Shown here: positions 37,101 through 52,100 of the stretch, in pieces
Numbering within the stretch: the first letter of the stretch is position 1
Layout: every line of letters starts with the position of its first letter
Origin: Epiperipatus broadwayi
Lineage: Eukaryota; Onychophora; Udeonychophora; Euonychophora; Peripatidae
Length of the DNA: 64,000 nt
Assembly: GCA_028023455.1 (NCBI GenBank)
Contig: JAQFVV010006221.1
Span: forward strand, 8,229,011 to 8,293,010
Direction: 5' to 3'
Notes under the pieces: model-generated
Database searches by the model: none
The model's input: the letters and a program-made list of their open reading frames with translations, nothing else
What the model was told of the DNA's origin: nothing
Position numbers and translations under genes: made by a program

Positions 37101-40100
37101 TTGCAGACTTCACGATGTAGGAGTCTGCAATAAATTTAATTTCTTGACAACCAGCTGAGGGCTCCCTATGACAGTTATGGACCAAAAGGAATGGCAAGTA
37201 GTGGTTTCATTTTAAAAAAAAGGACAAACAATCTACGTAAGTGATCACGAAGATGGACCTCTAAATCTGCAGAATCTGTGAAGTATAAACTTTTACCAAT
37301 TGAACTTTCTTTTAAATAAATATATCTTCAGTAAGTAATCAATCCGTAAAAAAATAAATAAATAAATAAATAAATGAACTCTGATCTGACCAAGAATAGA
37401 ACTCTAAACCAATTATTAATATTTATTTAAGTTTGCTATTTCAATCATTTCCATTTTTATTTATTTATTTATGTTTGTATTTAATTAGGTTATTTATTTT
37501 TATCTGTTAACTAAAATTTATTGAATTTAAATGGGTGTAGATAGCTGCATAGATTTATTAACCTTTAGTTTTTTTTTTTGATTTTCATATGATTAAAATA
37601 TATATATATATCGGTAAATATGATGCCTCATGCTGAGTGTGCAAACATATTTATTCATATATCTTTTAAGTTATTGGTGTCAATGTGGCACTTTATGATG
37701 AGTGCCATTGGGTTTATTGTAAATTTCCCTCTGCAATTCCATCAATAACTTTATATTTTAATCATTTATGTGTATTTTAAAGGGGTTTAATTTCAGACTA
37801 TTCGTTTTGTAGTTAGGTCAATGCTGGTGGAGGGATATATGGATGTTTACATCAATGCAATGTGAAGTGTGTTTAGCATACAGGGCAAAGCCCAATTGAA
37901 TGCATGGCCCAAAGATGTAGTCATTGCATTGCAATGGATGCAAATGTATTTCCTGCAACATTCACTCTTTTTAAAAAGCTCTACGGATAGGGACTATAAG
38001 TCGGCAGATAGACCACTCTCCCCCATATGTAGCATTTCTCTTTAATTATTTTATATAAATGATTCCTTCACCAGACAGACACACATTCCTGTACTGGATA
38101 AGGATCATGTCCTTCAAATAATATTATGCTGCCAGATGCACATTCCTGTCAGCATGGTTTTATGCTAGCATCTTCATATTGCATTGGTTGCATCCGTATA
38201 TCTGGAAGCAGGTGCTGGTTTGGCTACGAACTTTTAATCTGAGATTGAATGATTGTTTTGAAAAATTTTTAACTGAGAAATCTATGTAGTCTATCTATCC
38301 TCAACATTCTAAAGTAAAAATATTATTAAAATGTCCATCTGTGTGGACTTTCTAAAAAATAATAATTTAAAGTTAAAATTAATATTAAAATCAAGATGAA
38401 TTTTATTCCCCAATTTTAAATATTTATATATGAGCGTTAATAAATGTTTTTTGTGTGTTATTACTGGCAGTGGCTTATTTTATTTATTTTTTAATATTAA
38501 AAATATATCTCTGCGTCTTCACGAACTAATGGCATGGGCTGATGGCCATAATAAAATATATGTAAAAATTACATCTTAACAGTACATATCTGCTTACTAT
38601 ATAAATTTTCCAGGTTCCAATAGCCTGGTGGCACCCTTGTACAGCAGATACAGTAAGACTCCAACTATCTGACTTCCCCGACTGTCATAATATATATTGT
38701 TAAAAGGCGGTTGCCTTGACCACAGTTTCAAATTGTTGATTGTTACTGATACTGTCTACGTGTAGACTGGTTTTTAATGATATATATATTATGTGACTTG
38801 TCTGATTTTAAGATTTGAAATTATTGACAATTAAACATCCATCTTGACTGTATTTAATCTTTCACTACAAGACCTTACAAGAGATAGCAAGATTATTTTC
38901 ATTTTGTTACATCCTATGAGCCAGTAATTAACTTCCTACTTCGAATATAGAAATAGCAAAGTAAATCAATATTTAAATAAACTCAAGCTTTAAACCCATC
39001 CAAACAAGCCACATTTATGATATATATTTGCATGTATGTTAAATTATAAAAATACAAGTGACCAGATTCATGTGTTTACTTAACTAGTGAAAGTTATTTG
39101 CTTTAATAAACTTGAGAATAATCATATTTTCTATATATTTTTGACATTCCAGATGGCAAAAAATTAATTAATAAGGATAGAAAAGTCAATAGTAACTTAA
39201 AATCATATGCATATTATGAGAACTATTATATATATAAATGACAAAATTCCTAAATTTAGTAATTAAAAACATTTCACTTTTGTTATATATTGTTATCTAA
39301 CTAAATTTGTATATATCGTTGACTAAATCTTTGGTACTGGCTTGTGACGTTTAAAAAATAAAAATAAATGTATTTTAGTTCATTATTTATTTATCGTATT
39401 TAAATTGTTCTTATAAGTTCAATAAATTTCTTAGAAATTTGAATATTAAATTAAATATTATGACATATAAGTATCTCAACTAAATTACTTTTGCACAGAA
39501 CTCTTATTTGCCTAAATTATTTATGGTATGAAAGTGAAACTTAGAATGCTAACAACATAACATTTTTACATAAGAATAATCCATAAGATTCTAAAAAAGC
39601 CATGAGAGATTGAAAGGCCAATTGGATCACTTCTTCAGCTTGTACAAAACAATTGTATTGATGGACTGAATCTGTGAGTTAGGCACAATTTGAAGAGACA
39701 GGCAGACCCATTTATGTTATAAATTGTCTTAAGTAGTATAATATTGATTATTTTTATTGTCAAAATATAGTTGAAAATAGAATAAAATGGAAAGTTATAT
39801 AATTAGACAAGATGTTGAAGTTTTTTAAAAGTTCCTTTCGGAAAAAGTTAAAAACTGTCACAAAGTATCAAATAAACAGACTGAGAAATCAACGTGTATG
39901 GGTGTAGTAAGATAAATATTAGTACCAAATATTTTTGGTAAAGAATTTTTAGCATAATCAAATGCTATCACTTGGTCTTAGTAGCCTAGTATTTAATTAC
40001 GTCATCAACTCTCTGAGAATTTAATTTATATTGCTTTTTTTTTTTCATTTATATTTAAATGCATAAAAGTGAAAATATCATTTGAGTAACAACCAGTGTT

Positions 40101-43100
40101 TTTTTTAAAATATATATATATATTTAAAAGAAACTTCCCAAGAGCTTGTGTCAATGATTTTTTAACCATTTTAAATAAATTCATCATACGACTTTCTTAT
40201 ACATTGTGTGTGTGTGTGTGTAGAAATTAGTCTAACTTGATATCATGTAATTTTAGAAAAAAATCAAATATTCAAATATTTACTTTTACTTTTATTTATT
40301 TATTTTTAAAAAAAAAATATATTTGCATTTCTAATATATAATATGATTTGTTCATTTTAAGATTACACATATACACCCTTTATCCCACTTACCTATTAAG
40401 TAAAAAAATATATATATATACTGATACACACAGTTGTTTAAAATATTAAAGCTTCTTACTAAAATAAATAGATGTTAATATTTTAATATATCTTAAGATT
40501 GCTTTAACATAATAGCAAATGGCACTTTGGTATTAATCTTGCAACATGAAGCATGTATTAGACTTGCTGTGCCTTTTCACATTTGTATCAATCTGCTGAT
40601 AACTTTGTAAACTTGTGAACTGACCAAAATAATGTGTACAAGTATCTTGTACATGATATTTTTGCAAGATTTATAAAGTTACCAGCAGATTGATGCAAAT
40701 GAGAAAAGGCGCAGCAAGTCTAATACATGTTCCATGTTGCAGGACTAATAAAAACTAAAAATATAAAAAATAATATTAAAACAGCATTTTAAAACAAATT
40801 TTGAAAAACAAATGGATATTAAAAAGACAATTTTGAGGAAGAAATAGATATTAAAATGACTGATTTTTAAAGTATAAAAATAATATTAAAAACAGCATTT
40901 TAAAACAAATTTTGAGAATCAAATGGATATTAAAAAATGATTTTAAAACCATTTTTAAGGAACAAATGGATATTAAAAATTATCATTTTTAAAGCATAAA
41001 AATTAATATTAAAAAGGACAATTTTAAAATAATTTTGAGGAAGAAATGGAGATTAAAAAATAGTATTTTTTTAAAAAAAAATGTTGATTTGCCATGCACA
41101 AATATATACGACTTTCACACTAACAACTTTAAAATGTATAACGATATATAAATCAATATTAAAAACATTTTAAACCCAAAAAAAATTGATTTGCAATCTT
41201 AAACAAATGATGCCATTATGCAAAAAAAAAAATGTTACTTTAAATACACACAAAACAATCACCAAATTATATATATTTTAAATATTATTTACAAAAACAC
41301 ATAAAAAATACACACATATGCTACTTAGCATGTAATATGTAATAAGAATTGTCACGTTGAAGACACAAATCTGCCATTTACTTCTAATACATGTAAAATG
41401 GAGATATGAACTGAAAAATCCCCCCCTCCCAAATGGAGTTTTATTGAACAGGTGATTGTACAGAATATGCCGGGATTCCCCACAGAAATGCTAATAAACA
41501 TTTTTTTTAAAAAAAGAAAAAGAAAAAAAATACCCCAAAATAAAGAAATATAAATTATTATAAAACTTTTATTAAATATTTATCCTGTTGGCAGAAAGAA
41601 ATCTGGACAATAACTGAATATGTTGAAATATTACAAAAAAAAAAGACCTGTTGACAAAGATAAACACATTTTCACATGAGATCAAATAATATCGCAGGGA
41701 TAATTTCCTTTCAATTTGACATCAGTACAAGATTACACATTTATTGCAGCTGTGAAAAGGCATCCTATCTCCCCTACATTACAGGTCTAATACTAAAGTA
41801 TCAAAAAATATTATTTTTTTAAATATATTGTCTAGTCTGGTATTTCCTTTTGCTAAAAAAAAAATACCAAAGTTTGCTATTATTGTATTATACCAATACA
41901 CGATCTCTTTGAATGATAGATCATAAAGTATTTGAAATATTTTTATGAAGCATATATTATTTGAAATTTTGAAAATCTATTAGTAGAATATAAACATTAA
42001 AATTATAAATGATTTAGAATTCACAAGTTTATTATTAATAAAACTTTTGTTAGTTAATGTTTAAACACAATAATTTTTTGGTACTATCTATCATCCACAT
42101 ACCAAAGTAGTTAAGAATAAGTTAATCAATAAAAAAAAAATTTCCCATAAAAAAAAAATTATAAAAATAATGTAATATTTTTTGATAAAAAGTAAATAAT
42201 TTATTTAAAAAACAAACTTGAGAATTATATATATAGCAAATAATAATGATTGAAAAACAAAACATTTTCAGTAAGTGTAATCAAAACAAATATTCCAAAA
42301 GAAATTAAATTAATATTTGTTGCCCATGTTCATTTCTTATGTAATGTTTGCATTCCTTATATTTATTGAAAATATTTGCCTTTAAAACATTTGTTTGTTT
42401 GCAAAATATATTATTTTCACATTTGTTTTTTTTTGCATAAATTATATTATTCCCATACTTTCAAATATACATTATTATATGTTTTGTTTTACTAAACCTT
42501 CATTTAAGCCAATTTCCGTGATCCCTAATAAAATTTCTTACTGAATATATGTATTGGTTATATGTAATGGAAATATTTTTCAATCATGGTTTTTTTTTTG
42601 TTAAATATATATTTGCCTTGTCTTGCGTTGTTAGCCAAGAGGTATCGCAGCCGCCATGCAAGCAAGTAGTTGGTTGCAGATGGTTGTGGGTTCGCGTCCT
42701 GGCCGATGCTATGACACATGGAAAAAATATATATTTGCCATCATTGATAATTTAAGTTCTTCCCAATCACTAAAGACATTAAATTCGTGTTTGTTTTTAA
42801 AGGTAAAATATTTCAAGATTTTTATTTTTAAACTTATTGATTAACCATATTTTTATTTACATGGATAACTTGTAGGTGGATACTGTCAAAGTTGTGAGGG
42901 GAGTGAGTTTGACAATGGTAAATAAAAATGTAACAATTTATTATAGATAAATACTCTTCATATAATAGAGATATATATGGGAGATAGTGACCTGGGCCAA
43001 CTGATGAGTGCTGGTTCTGCATGAAATGCATCTTGGGTGTCATTTGTCTTTTATTGCATCTTTATTTATATGAATTTAAAAAGAATGGGGAAGTATGGAG

Positions 43101-46100
43101 GTTGTTTAATATATCTACAAAGGTATTACACCTGGGAAAGAGAAAGGTGAATAACTTCATATGTCTGTATTTTTTTAAAAAATAAAAATTAAAAAATCAG
43201 ATATATTAATCTTTAACTGAGGTTTAAAGTTTATATCTGTGCTAGAGATAACTTCTAATTTAGAAAATGATTAGTAATAATCATTATTGTATTTATCTGA
43301 GGTGGATAGTGTCAAAGTTGTGAGTGGAGTGAGTTTGACAAGGGTAGATAAAAATGTAACAATACATATAACTAGTATCATTTTTTTCTTTTGAGATTTT
43401 CATATTATTCAAATGTAAATATATGTATAGGAGATTAAAACAATAAATTCTCACATTTAAAATAAAATGACAGGATTTATAAAATTATTATCCATAACTT
43501 TATAAAATTATAAGTTTTTATATTTATAAAAGTCTTATAATTTAATAATACATCAGTCACTGAAACTTCATTGTTTTATTCTATCATATTTGTAATTTCA
43601 TTATTTCTTCAAAGCATTTTATAATTTACAAAACATTTTGTATTTCAATTATATCTATGCTTACTGTTTCAAAATATAATACCAATAACTAAATATTCTC
43701 ATGTATCTTTAAATATCAACATGTACTAAGTGATTGTTTAAACCACCTTTCATTTCAAGTTCTGTGAATAATTAACACCTTATATGTTATTGTGAAAAAT
43801 TAAAAAAAACATTCTTTTTGCTAATTGAAACTTTATAAATTAAAAAAAAAAATTTACATTTCAAACTTTTTTAAATAAAAAAAATAGTTTTTTTAATTTT
43901 TCGTTTTATTAAGTAATATTGATAAGTATTTGCAATGATAAATTTTTAATACAGTTTTTAAAATAATCATATTTATATAGTATGTGTCTGAGGACATAAG
44001 AATGTAATAAATATTTATGCTATACAGCTATTTTTAATTATATGCTCTTTCAGAAAGACTGCATAATATATTTATAAAAGGTTTTTATTATATCTTTGCA
44101 TTTTACTAAGTGATAGAATGTAGGGGAGAATGGGTGGAAGAGAGGGGAAAAGAAATAAGATATTTATTTATACATGTAGCAAACACAAAAACATATTTAG
44201 CAAACACTGCACAGATGTAGCAAAACACCCCAATAAATATATAAAATCAATAAAGATAAAAGACATGTTAAAATAATCTATAATATTATCATACATTAAT
44301 TAAATAATTAGTACCTGGAAAAAGAAATATATAAAATACGTTAAAAAAAAAGGTAAAACTTAAAATATACAATTGTAATATGAAATCACTTTTAATTATT
44401 ATATTAATTGTGTATTTTTGTTTAGTTTAGACATTTATGCATATATATAAAGAAAGAAAATGCAAATTTTAATTAATTTTTAAATAATTATATTTTTTGT
44501 GGATATATTATTTTAGGTGCATGCACTTACATATAAATCGAGACACAAACTTAATAAATAGAAAAATATAATTGTATGCTATACATGTAATATTACATTA
44601 AAAAATGAATAAAATTATATAACTAAAACTAGTTATAAAAATATAATTGTATCCTACAATAATAAATTAGAAATAAATATAAATGAAAAATACACATTAG
44701 ATGGTCATATTTTTTTATATAGTCACTTAATTACCATTGTTCAAAAAATATTAGAAACTAATAAATTTCATACACACTTGTCTATAAAGCACAACTGTGG
44801 ACATTTTCTTACCTCACACATTCAGTAATGTATAATGTAGAAAAGTTTTATAACAGTTTTTTTTGGCAACTGTGAAACTGCTGCATGTCAAGTAAGCACT
44901 TGAAATTTATAAACTTAACATCACTTAGATATTGTATCTTTTACATTTTCCCTATTACATTAGAGTCACCACGTGAAACGTGAACACATTCAAACACATA
45001 TATACCTATTTTTAGAAGAGTATATACATATGTATATGTTCCCTCTTTCAATTTATTACCTACCCTACTATCTTTTTCATAATTATACCCCATTTTAATT
45101 GGTGTCATTATGAATGTAGTTTTAAATTAAATCATATAGTTACATGTATACGTGTTAACTATGTTTATACTATATACACACATAGTGCATGTTAAAAATG
45201 AATATTATACAGAGTTCGCTATCATGTGTACAATTATTCTCACATAAGCTTGGAACCAAATGATACAAATAAGAAAGAACTATTATACTTCTAATTAAAA
45301 TAAATATATGCCATACCTTAACTTCTGATTTATTAAAGGCACAAAAAATTCAATAAAAATATCAACCACATCTGGTCATTGTTAACTTCAAGAATTAAAT
45401 ACGTCCACATCCAGGTAGAAATCCAAGATTGATTCAAAAATATAACTAACATTGGTTTCATATACTCAATATATCAATAACTCTTTACAAGAGTGCCAAA
45501 TTAAATAAGTTCTTTGATTGGCTTAAACAGATTATCAATTCTGAAACTGTCAATAATAGTTCAATATCAGTTGGAAAACATAAAATCACAACTAATTAAC
45601 AAAGATTTTGATGAAGGTGTTTAAGATGAGATTAATAATCAACTAAAATTTATCGATTATAAATGAAAAATGACGTGAAGTTGAATATAAGCATTTGGTT
45701 CAAAACATCTAGCAGCAAAATAAATTCAAAAAGTCACTGACCACCAGCTTGGACATGATATGTATTTCCCTCTTCAGATATTTTAAAGTCCAAATCAACA
45801 AATGCATAAAGATAGAGACATATATAAAAATTAACGATGCAATATTTTAACCAAGAATGTGATTTTACTTCAGACTTATTTTAAAGTGTGTTAAATAAAT
45901 AATAATCCAATATGAGCATTCTTAAATGAAAATTTTAATATTAAGTTTTAGTAATTAATTAGTTAAGGAAAACAATTTAGAAATTAATCTGATGTTAATA
46001 ATAACACCTATGCAGAAAGCCTGTTTTTATAGTCTGATATTTCTTTAAAAAATAATGACTAGTCGTTCCAGAATCATCAGTTATTGCTTTTAGAAAATAA

Positions 46101-49100
46101 TATTTTAAATAAAATGAATCTTTTATTTTACAATTTGATTTACAAAGCAAAACTGACCGCTATTTATTGATTGTATAACTTTACTTTCATTTAATTTTTA
46201 AATATGGCGTTTTTTTTCTATTATTACATTTATAATTTTGTTCTTACTTCTTATATATATATATATATGTCTTTGCATGTATCTATGAATAAATTTTCAT
46301 TTTCATAAGATGTATTAATATAAGATAATTTAATAATAATAAGATAATTATCACATTATTTTCCTTAAGAATGTTATTCTTATATATTTTTTTAAGGGAT
46401 CTGTATTTAATTTTAGAAAAACATGTCACAAAGTCCCATATAAAGATTAAGTATTGCATTTAAAATTCTTAATTATATGCAAATTATGAAAAGTATTTGT
46501 GAGGATGATATTAGGATATTATATAAATATTAATTATCCAAGTCCGATTTTTGATTCAATTATGATCTAAGGAATTATTTCAAAATTATAGCCTACATTG
46601 CAGTTTGATGCTTTATTTTTTGTTCATAATAATAATAGTGCAGCAATTGGAAATCTGACACCCATAATTTTAAAGGAATTATTTCACCAGGACAATTATT
46701 ACTTTACATTTATTTACAAATGAAAGTATTAAATGAGATTATGAGATAGAATTACTATCATAATAATGGACGTTAATGGTAATAAAATTTAAATACAGTG
46801 AAAGCATGATATAAACTGTATCAATATACATGGCTTCAACTATATATTATCCCCCCAAAAAGCAAATAAACAACAACAACAAAAGAATATATAAACAAGT
46901 AATAAAAATATTGAAATTCACAAACTTATTAAATTTAAAAAATCTCAATATGATGTCAAGCATTTTTGTTTTTCTCATTAAATATAATGTTCTCAAATGT
47001 TAAATGTGATTTCAATTAACTACATTTTCTTCTCAATTTAAGTACAATTCAGTACTATAATTATAAGTATGTGTAAATTAAAAAAAGACCTTAATATTTG
47101 CAAATTTAATCAATTTTACAATATGGCAGCAGTTATCTAGAATACTACATGTGATCACATTTAAAAATAAAACATTTGAATTAGTAAATTTAAATAACGA
47201 TTTTTTCATCTTACAGTGCCACAAATGATCATAACATTTTGCTTTATTATATATTTTTCAGAATTTGATTTACAGTATTTTACATAATATCAATAATTCT
47301 GCACTAAGATGCTTAGGTTAGAGAAGTTTAATATTGTAAAAATTATATGTTTATCTACGCTAAGTGCTTTCAAAGTTCCTGGACTTCGTATTCATAGCTG
47401 AGTGTAGTCAATTTTCTAGCATAATACTAAAAGTTTTAATAAACTGAAGAACATTCATAAAGTTGATATAAGTTTAAAAACATCAAAACAATTAGAAAGG
47501 GTATAATTCTAGATAATGGGACTGCTATTATATTTCTATTAAAAAAGTTATTGAAAAAACCCCAAAAATTAGTTTATTTAATTGCAATGACAAATAAGAA
47601 TTTTGCTATTCATTACTTTATTTAACAAAATATAGACCTGACAAGTTTTTTATTTTTTTAGTGAATGAGTAATTTCACCTAGTAAATGTATAAATATTTG
47701 AAAACCAGGCACTCTTCACAAACCTGTGAGCTTAACTGTAAGTATAGAGAATTTGAACTCAGATTTTCAAGCACTCTTCAACAATTCACACTATCCCATA
47801 CAACTGATTAAAGTATGAAGATTTGCTATCTTAATATAAACTGAGCACTGATTATATATATATGTGTGGGTGATGATAATCTGGACCAACTGATGAGTGC
47901 TGGTTTAGCACAAAATACGCATATTGGTGATTATTTATCTTTTCTAGATGTGGGTGGTCATGAGTATCAGTTGTATGGGATAGTGTAAATTGTTGAAGGA
48001 TGCTTGAAAATCTGAGTTCAAATCCCCTATACTTACTAGTAAATGTATATGTAAATGTGCCCTTTTAATTTATTATTAATAACTACATTATTATTATTTT
48101 TAAAATTTTGTTTATACTATAATTTTAATTTATGTATGTATTATCATACTATATGTTTATTGTAATTTAATAAATATAACATTCAACAAAATGTGAGCTA
48201 GTGAACTAATATATGTGATGTACGTTGTATACATGAAGGACTTTGAACAAAATGTAACCGATATTATCGCTTCACTACACACCCTACTTCTTTTATTATA
48301 GTCATAATGTAAAATTTAATTATCCACCTTTTTATTTATTTAACAGATAAATTCTACACATACATACAAATTTTCAATTTTGTTGAGAAATCGATCCATT
48401 CAACTATTAATTGTTAGTCTCTCTTTTTAGATTCATATATACTTTTGTTCATATATATAATTATGTAATCCTGTGTATATTATATAGATTTCTGTTGTTT
48501 TTCTGTAAATTTATTCCTGAATTCAAAATAGAGAATAAAACGGAAAAAAACTGCATGAAATATCTGATCATTAACTTTAGTTCTATTTAAATGTGTACCG
48601 TCTATTGTTCAACAGATACATTTTTGCATATCTATGATTATCTTTTAAAATTCACATTTCTCTTTCTCTCTCTGTATACAGTTGTGCTTTAAAGAAATAT
48701 CCTAAATAGCTAAGCGAAATGATCCAATGAGAAGAGAAAAATTACCTCTCCTGAAGCAACAGCTTCTCCTGGAATAAATAATTCTGGAAAAATATTTTTT
48801 AAATACCAATCAAAACTTTTACAATTAAGCCTATTTCTTAGTTCTTTCCTGGAAGATATATCACCATATTCTCCCTAAAAATAAAATAAGAGATATTCAA
48901 AAATTTATGAATGATGAAAGTCTAAAACAATAATAAAAATTAATTGAAAAGATTTATAATTAATAAATTATAAAGAATACTATAAAGAGTGTTTTAACAA
49001 ACAAAATGTCGTTGTATCTCTACTTCAAATTTGTATTCTTTCTACAAACATATCTATTGCTAGCCAGAATCTAATTATCTAAATAATATCAGATTATATT

Positions 49101-52100
49101 TTTAATTAATTAATTTAAGTAAGTATATATATACATGCACACAACCACTCACACTATTTGATGGTGATATTTTTCTGTTATCTTTTTTCTTCTCTCAAAA
49201 GTTTTACTTTCAACACACAGATTTCATAAATTTGCATTAAATATAGTTCAGATTATGGTATTCCATTTTTGTAGGATATTTAAATATAGACAAAGTAGTA
49301 TCAAAACAATATGGTCACATCAGTAAAATCGCTTTTCAATAAGTAGGTGTTATGAGATTAAGCCAATAAACATCACATGATCACCTGGAGGGTTGCATTA
49401 GATCCTAAGATCTAGGTGCAGTACTCTCAGATCCAAGGCTTCTTACTGATGAATGCCACAAGCCAGAAACCAGTCCAGATATTGGATAAGTAGGCACTCG
49501 ATGGGGATTTTATGCACAAACCTTCTGGCATCCAGTGATTACTCTGGCTTGCACTGAGAGGCAATACTGTATGGAGAGTTTTGCCTGTTATGAGATTAAA
49601 AGTTAACAAATTCTGACAAAAGCATTATAATACTTGATCCAATTCTGTAAAAAATTTTCAAAAAAAGATTCATTAAAAAAATGTTTGATCAATATTTGTT
49701 AAATATCTAGCATCATTTTTTATAGAAGATCTAACAATTCTATACATAAACGACTTGCAATTTTCAGTTTCTCATAAACCATGTGCCTGTTAACAATGGA
49801 TAACCATTTGTAATTCATCATTAAATGACACTACTAACACAACTATGGTCATAGCATCTTCATTTCTGGAGAAGTGGTGGTATAGAGAGTTTTTAAAAAA
49901 ATTTAATTATGAAATTGTGAAAAAAGAGAATTCTAAAAAAAAAAATTTTTTTAACTTAATCTGGTTATACTGTTTTTGTTCTGCTAAACTGTACACATTC
50001 TATTTGTTTACTACAGTCTGAATTTAATATCAATCAAAGGAGAATCTGTGAATCTATGCAAAGACATCTTTCATAGACTTATAAGAAAGTCTTTTAAGCC
50101 ATTTACACTTTTGTCAGCAGAGTTCTTTGTATATGTTTTTAGAATATGGACCACTAAGTGAAAGTTTCTATTTTCAAAATTAAAAAAATATTAAAATTAA
50201 TCAATAAGTTTGGGTATTAATCCTTCATACATCATCTTAAATATTTTCTCAAATTCTTTATCACAAGATATTTGGGAATGGTTCAAATTTACTAAACCAA
50301 GAGTTCAATAATAAAATATTATTTCTATTACATGTTGTTTATATTTTGTTGCCTTTAGCAGCTTTTTTAATCGTTGGTTGAATTTATTTCGAGTATGTTT
50401 TTCTTTTTTAATGAAACATTCTTATTTCTAAGTTTTCTGTTTTTATAAATATTGTCTTTTGTTCCGTAATAAAATATTTTTCTTTTTAAATCTTTTTAAC
50501 ATACGACAAATAAATAAATATATTTCAATTCAAAGTGTTACCTATTAAAAGTTCCAGATACTTTTCCGCAAACAATTTACCAATGATCATGATAGGGTCC
50601 ATTTTATGAGTTTCAATAACCTGAGTAACTTCCATGTGCAGAAATATGTAAAAGTAGTATTTTCAGGTTCAAATTTGTATAACTAACACTAGAGTTGCAT
50701 TAATATTTCTGCTGGACCATCCCTGCCATCATCTGAATAGAGATTGTTATTTTTAAATATTTTTTATTCAGACAATGATAGATGTGGTCAGCACTATATT
50801 AGCGTTTCATAAAATATATTTTTGCTATCTGTGGAAACTTTCATTTTATTCTATATGTACACATACATATATGTACTAAAAATGTTCCAGTGCATATCGC
50901 TAGCTAAAAATTAAATAGAAAATATTTAAATCATCCACCCCAACGCCCTCTGAGAAAAATATCAAGTCTGAACTCTTTTGGCTGTTTAAGGTTCAGACAT
51001 GATATTTTTCACAGAGAGCATTGCTGAAATATAATAATATTGGGCGTGTGTGATTTAAATATACATATCTTATTATTAAAATTAGCAATGACAATCCATT
51101 ACAAGTAGGGGCGTATCCCATACTTCTCCATAAAGGTTTATCAGAAGTCTTTTTTACCCTGTAAAGATTCATTGAGCTTTCATAGTTCATTATCTGATAT
51201 TAAAAACAGTAATTCATTTTAATATACTCTATTACAGAACCATATATTAAAAGTTTGAATATTCAATGGATACTGAATTATTGTTCTTCAGATATTGAAA
51301 GTAAAAAGAGACTGTCATGTGATACTTTGATTAGCCTTTGCTCATTGACCAATTTTAAAAGAAGCAAATAGCTGTCGTAGTTCACTGATTATTTATTTTA
51401 TGTGCCAAGCATATCTCCATTTAAGCTCTTTAATTTTTTATAACAATATCAATAACTCACACTAAAATTAAACTCTTGTTTAATTGTCTAACGTTTTTTT
51501 TTACTATTTACATTCATGTTTTTTTTTTTCATATTTCAAATGCGTTGAGCGGGAAGCGAACCCGGGCCAGCTGCTTGGAAAGCAGTTATGCTAACCGCTA
51601 GGCCACCAGAGCTTGACTACTTTCATGTTTTTTTGATACTTGCAATATTTATTTATGTAAAAAATTCATACTCAAATATTTCACAACTTTAGTCAAATAA
51701 GCAATAAACATAGTCTAAAGGATTGCTTTTTAAGTATAAAGCATGTTCAAAATTGTTTTAATTTAATTTATTTTTTTCCAATTTTTCTTTTGGTTGAAAA
51801 ATTAATGTTCTTATTTTAAATCTATTATTATAAAGCGCTGAAAATTTTGAAATTATTCAAACGGAAGTCAATCTCCGATAATGCGCTATTTCTTAAATAT
51901 TACAGCAATTTAAATCCGATTAACATTACAAATAAAGTTTGACATTTGGAATTTCTAATCATCATATACTGATATATAAAACATTTTTACAAAAATCAAA
52001 AGCAAAACAAAACATCATTACCAGTAAGTTCAGAATAACATATAAATAGGTATATAATTATTTTATTCATTGTAATTTTAAATGTTATTATTAAATAATT

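Noticed and set aside
37099-37132. microRNA precursor
   Set aside because: The 11-bp stem is too short and does not extend into the flanks.
51541-51612. Functional tRNA-Gly gene
   Set aside because: The acceptor stem does not pair and the copy has a tail and target-site duplication, so it is retroposed.
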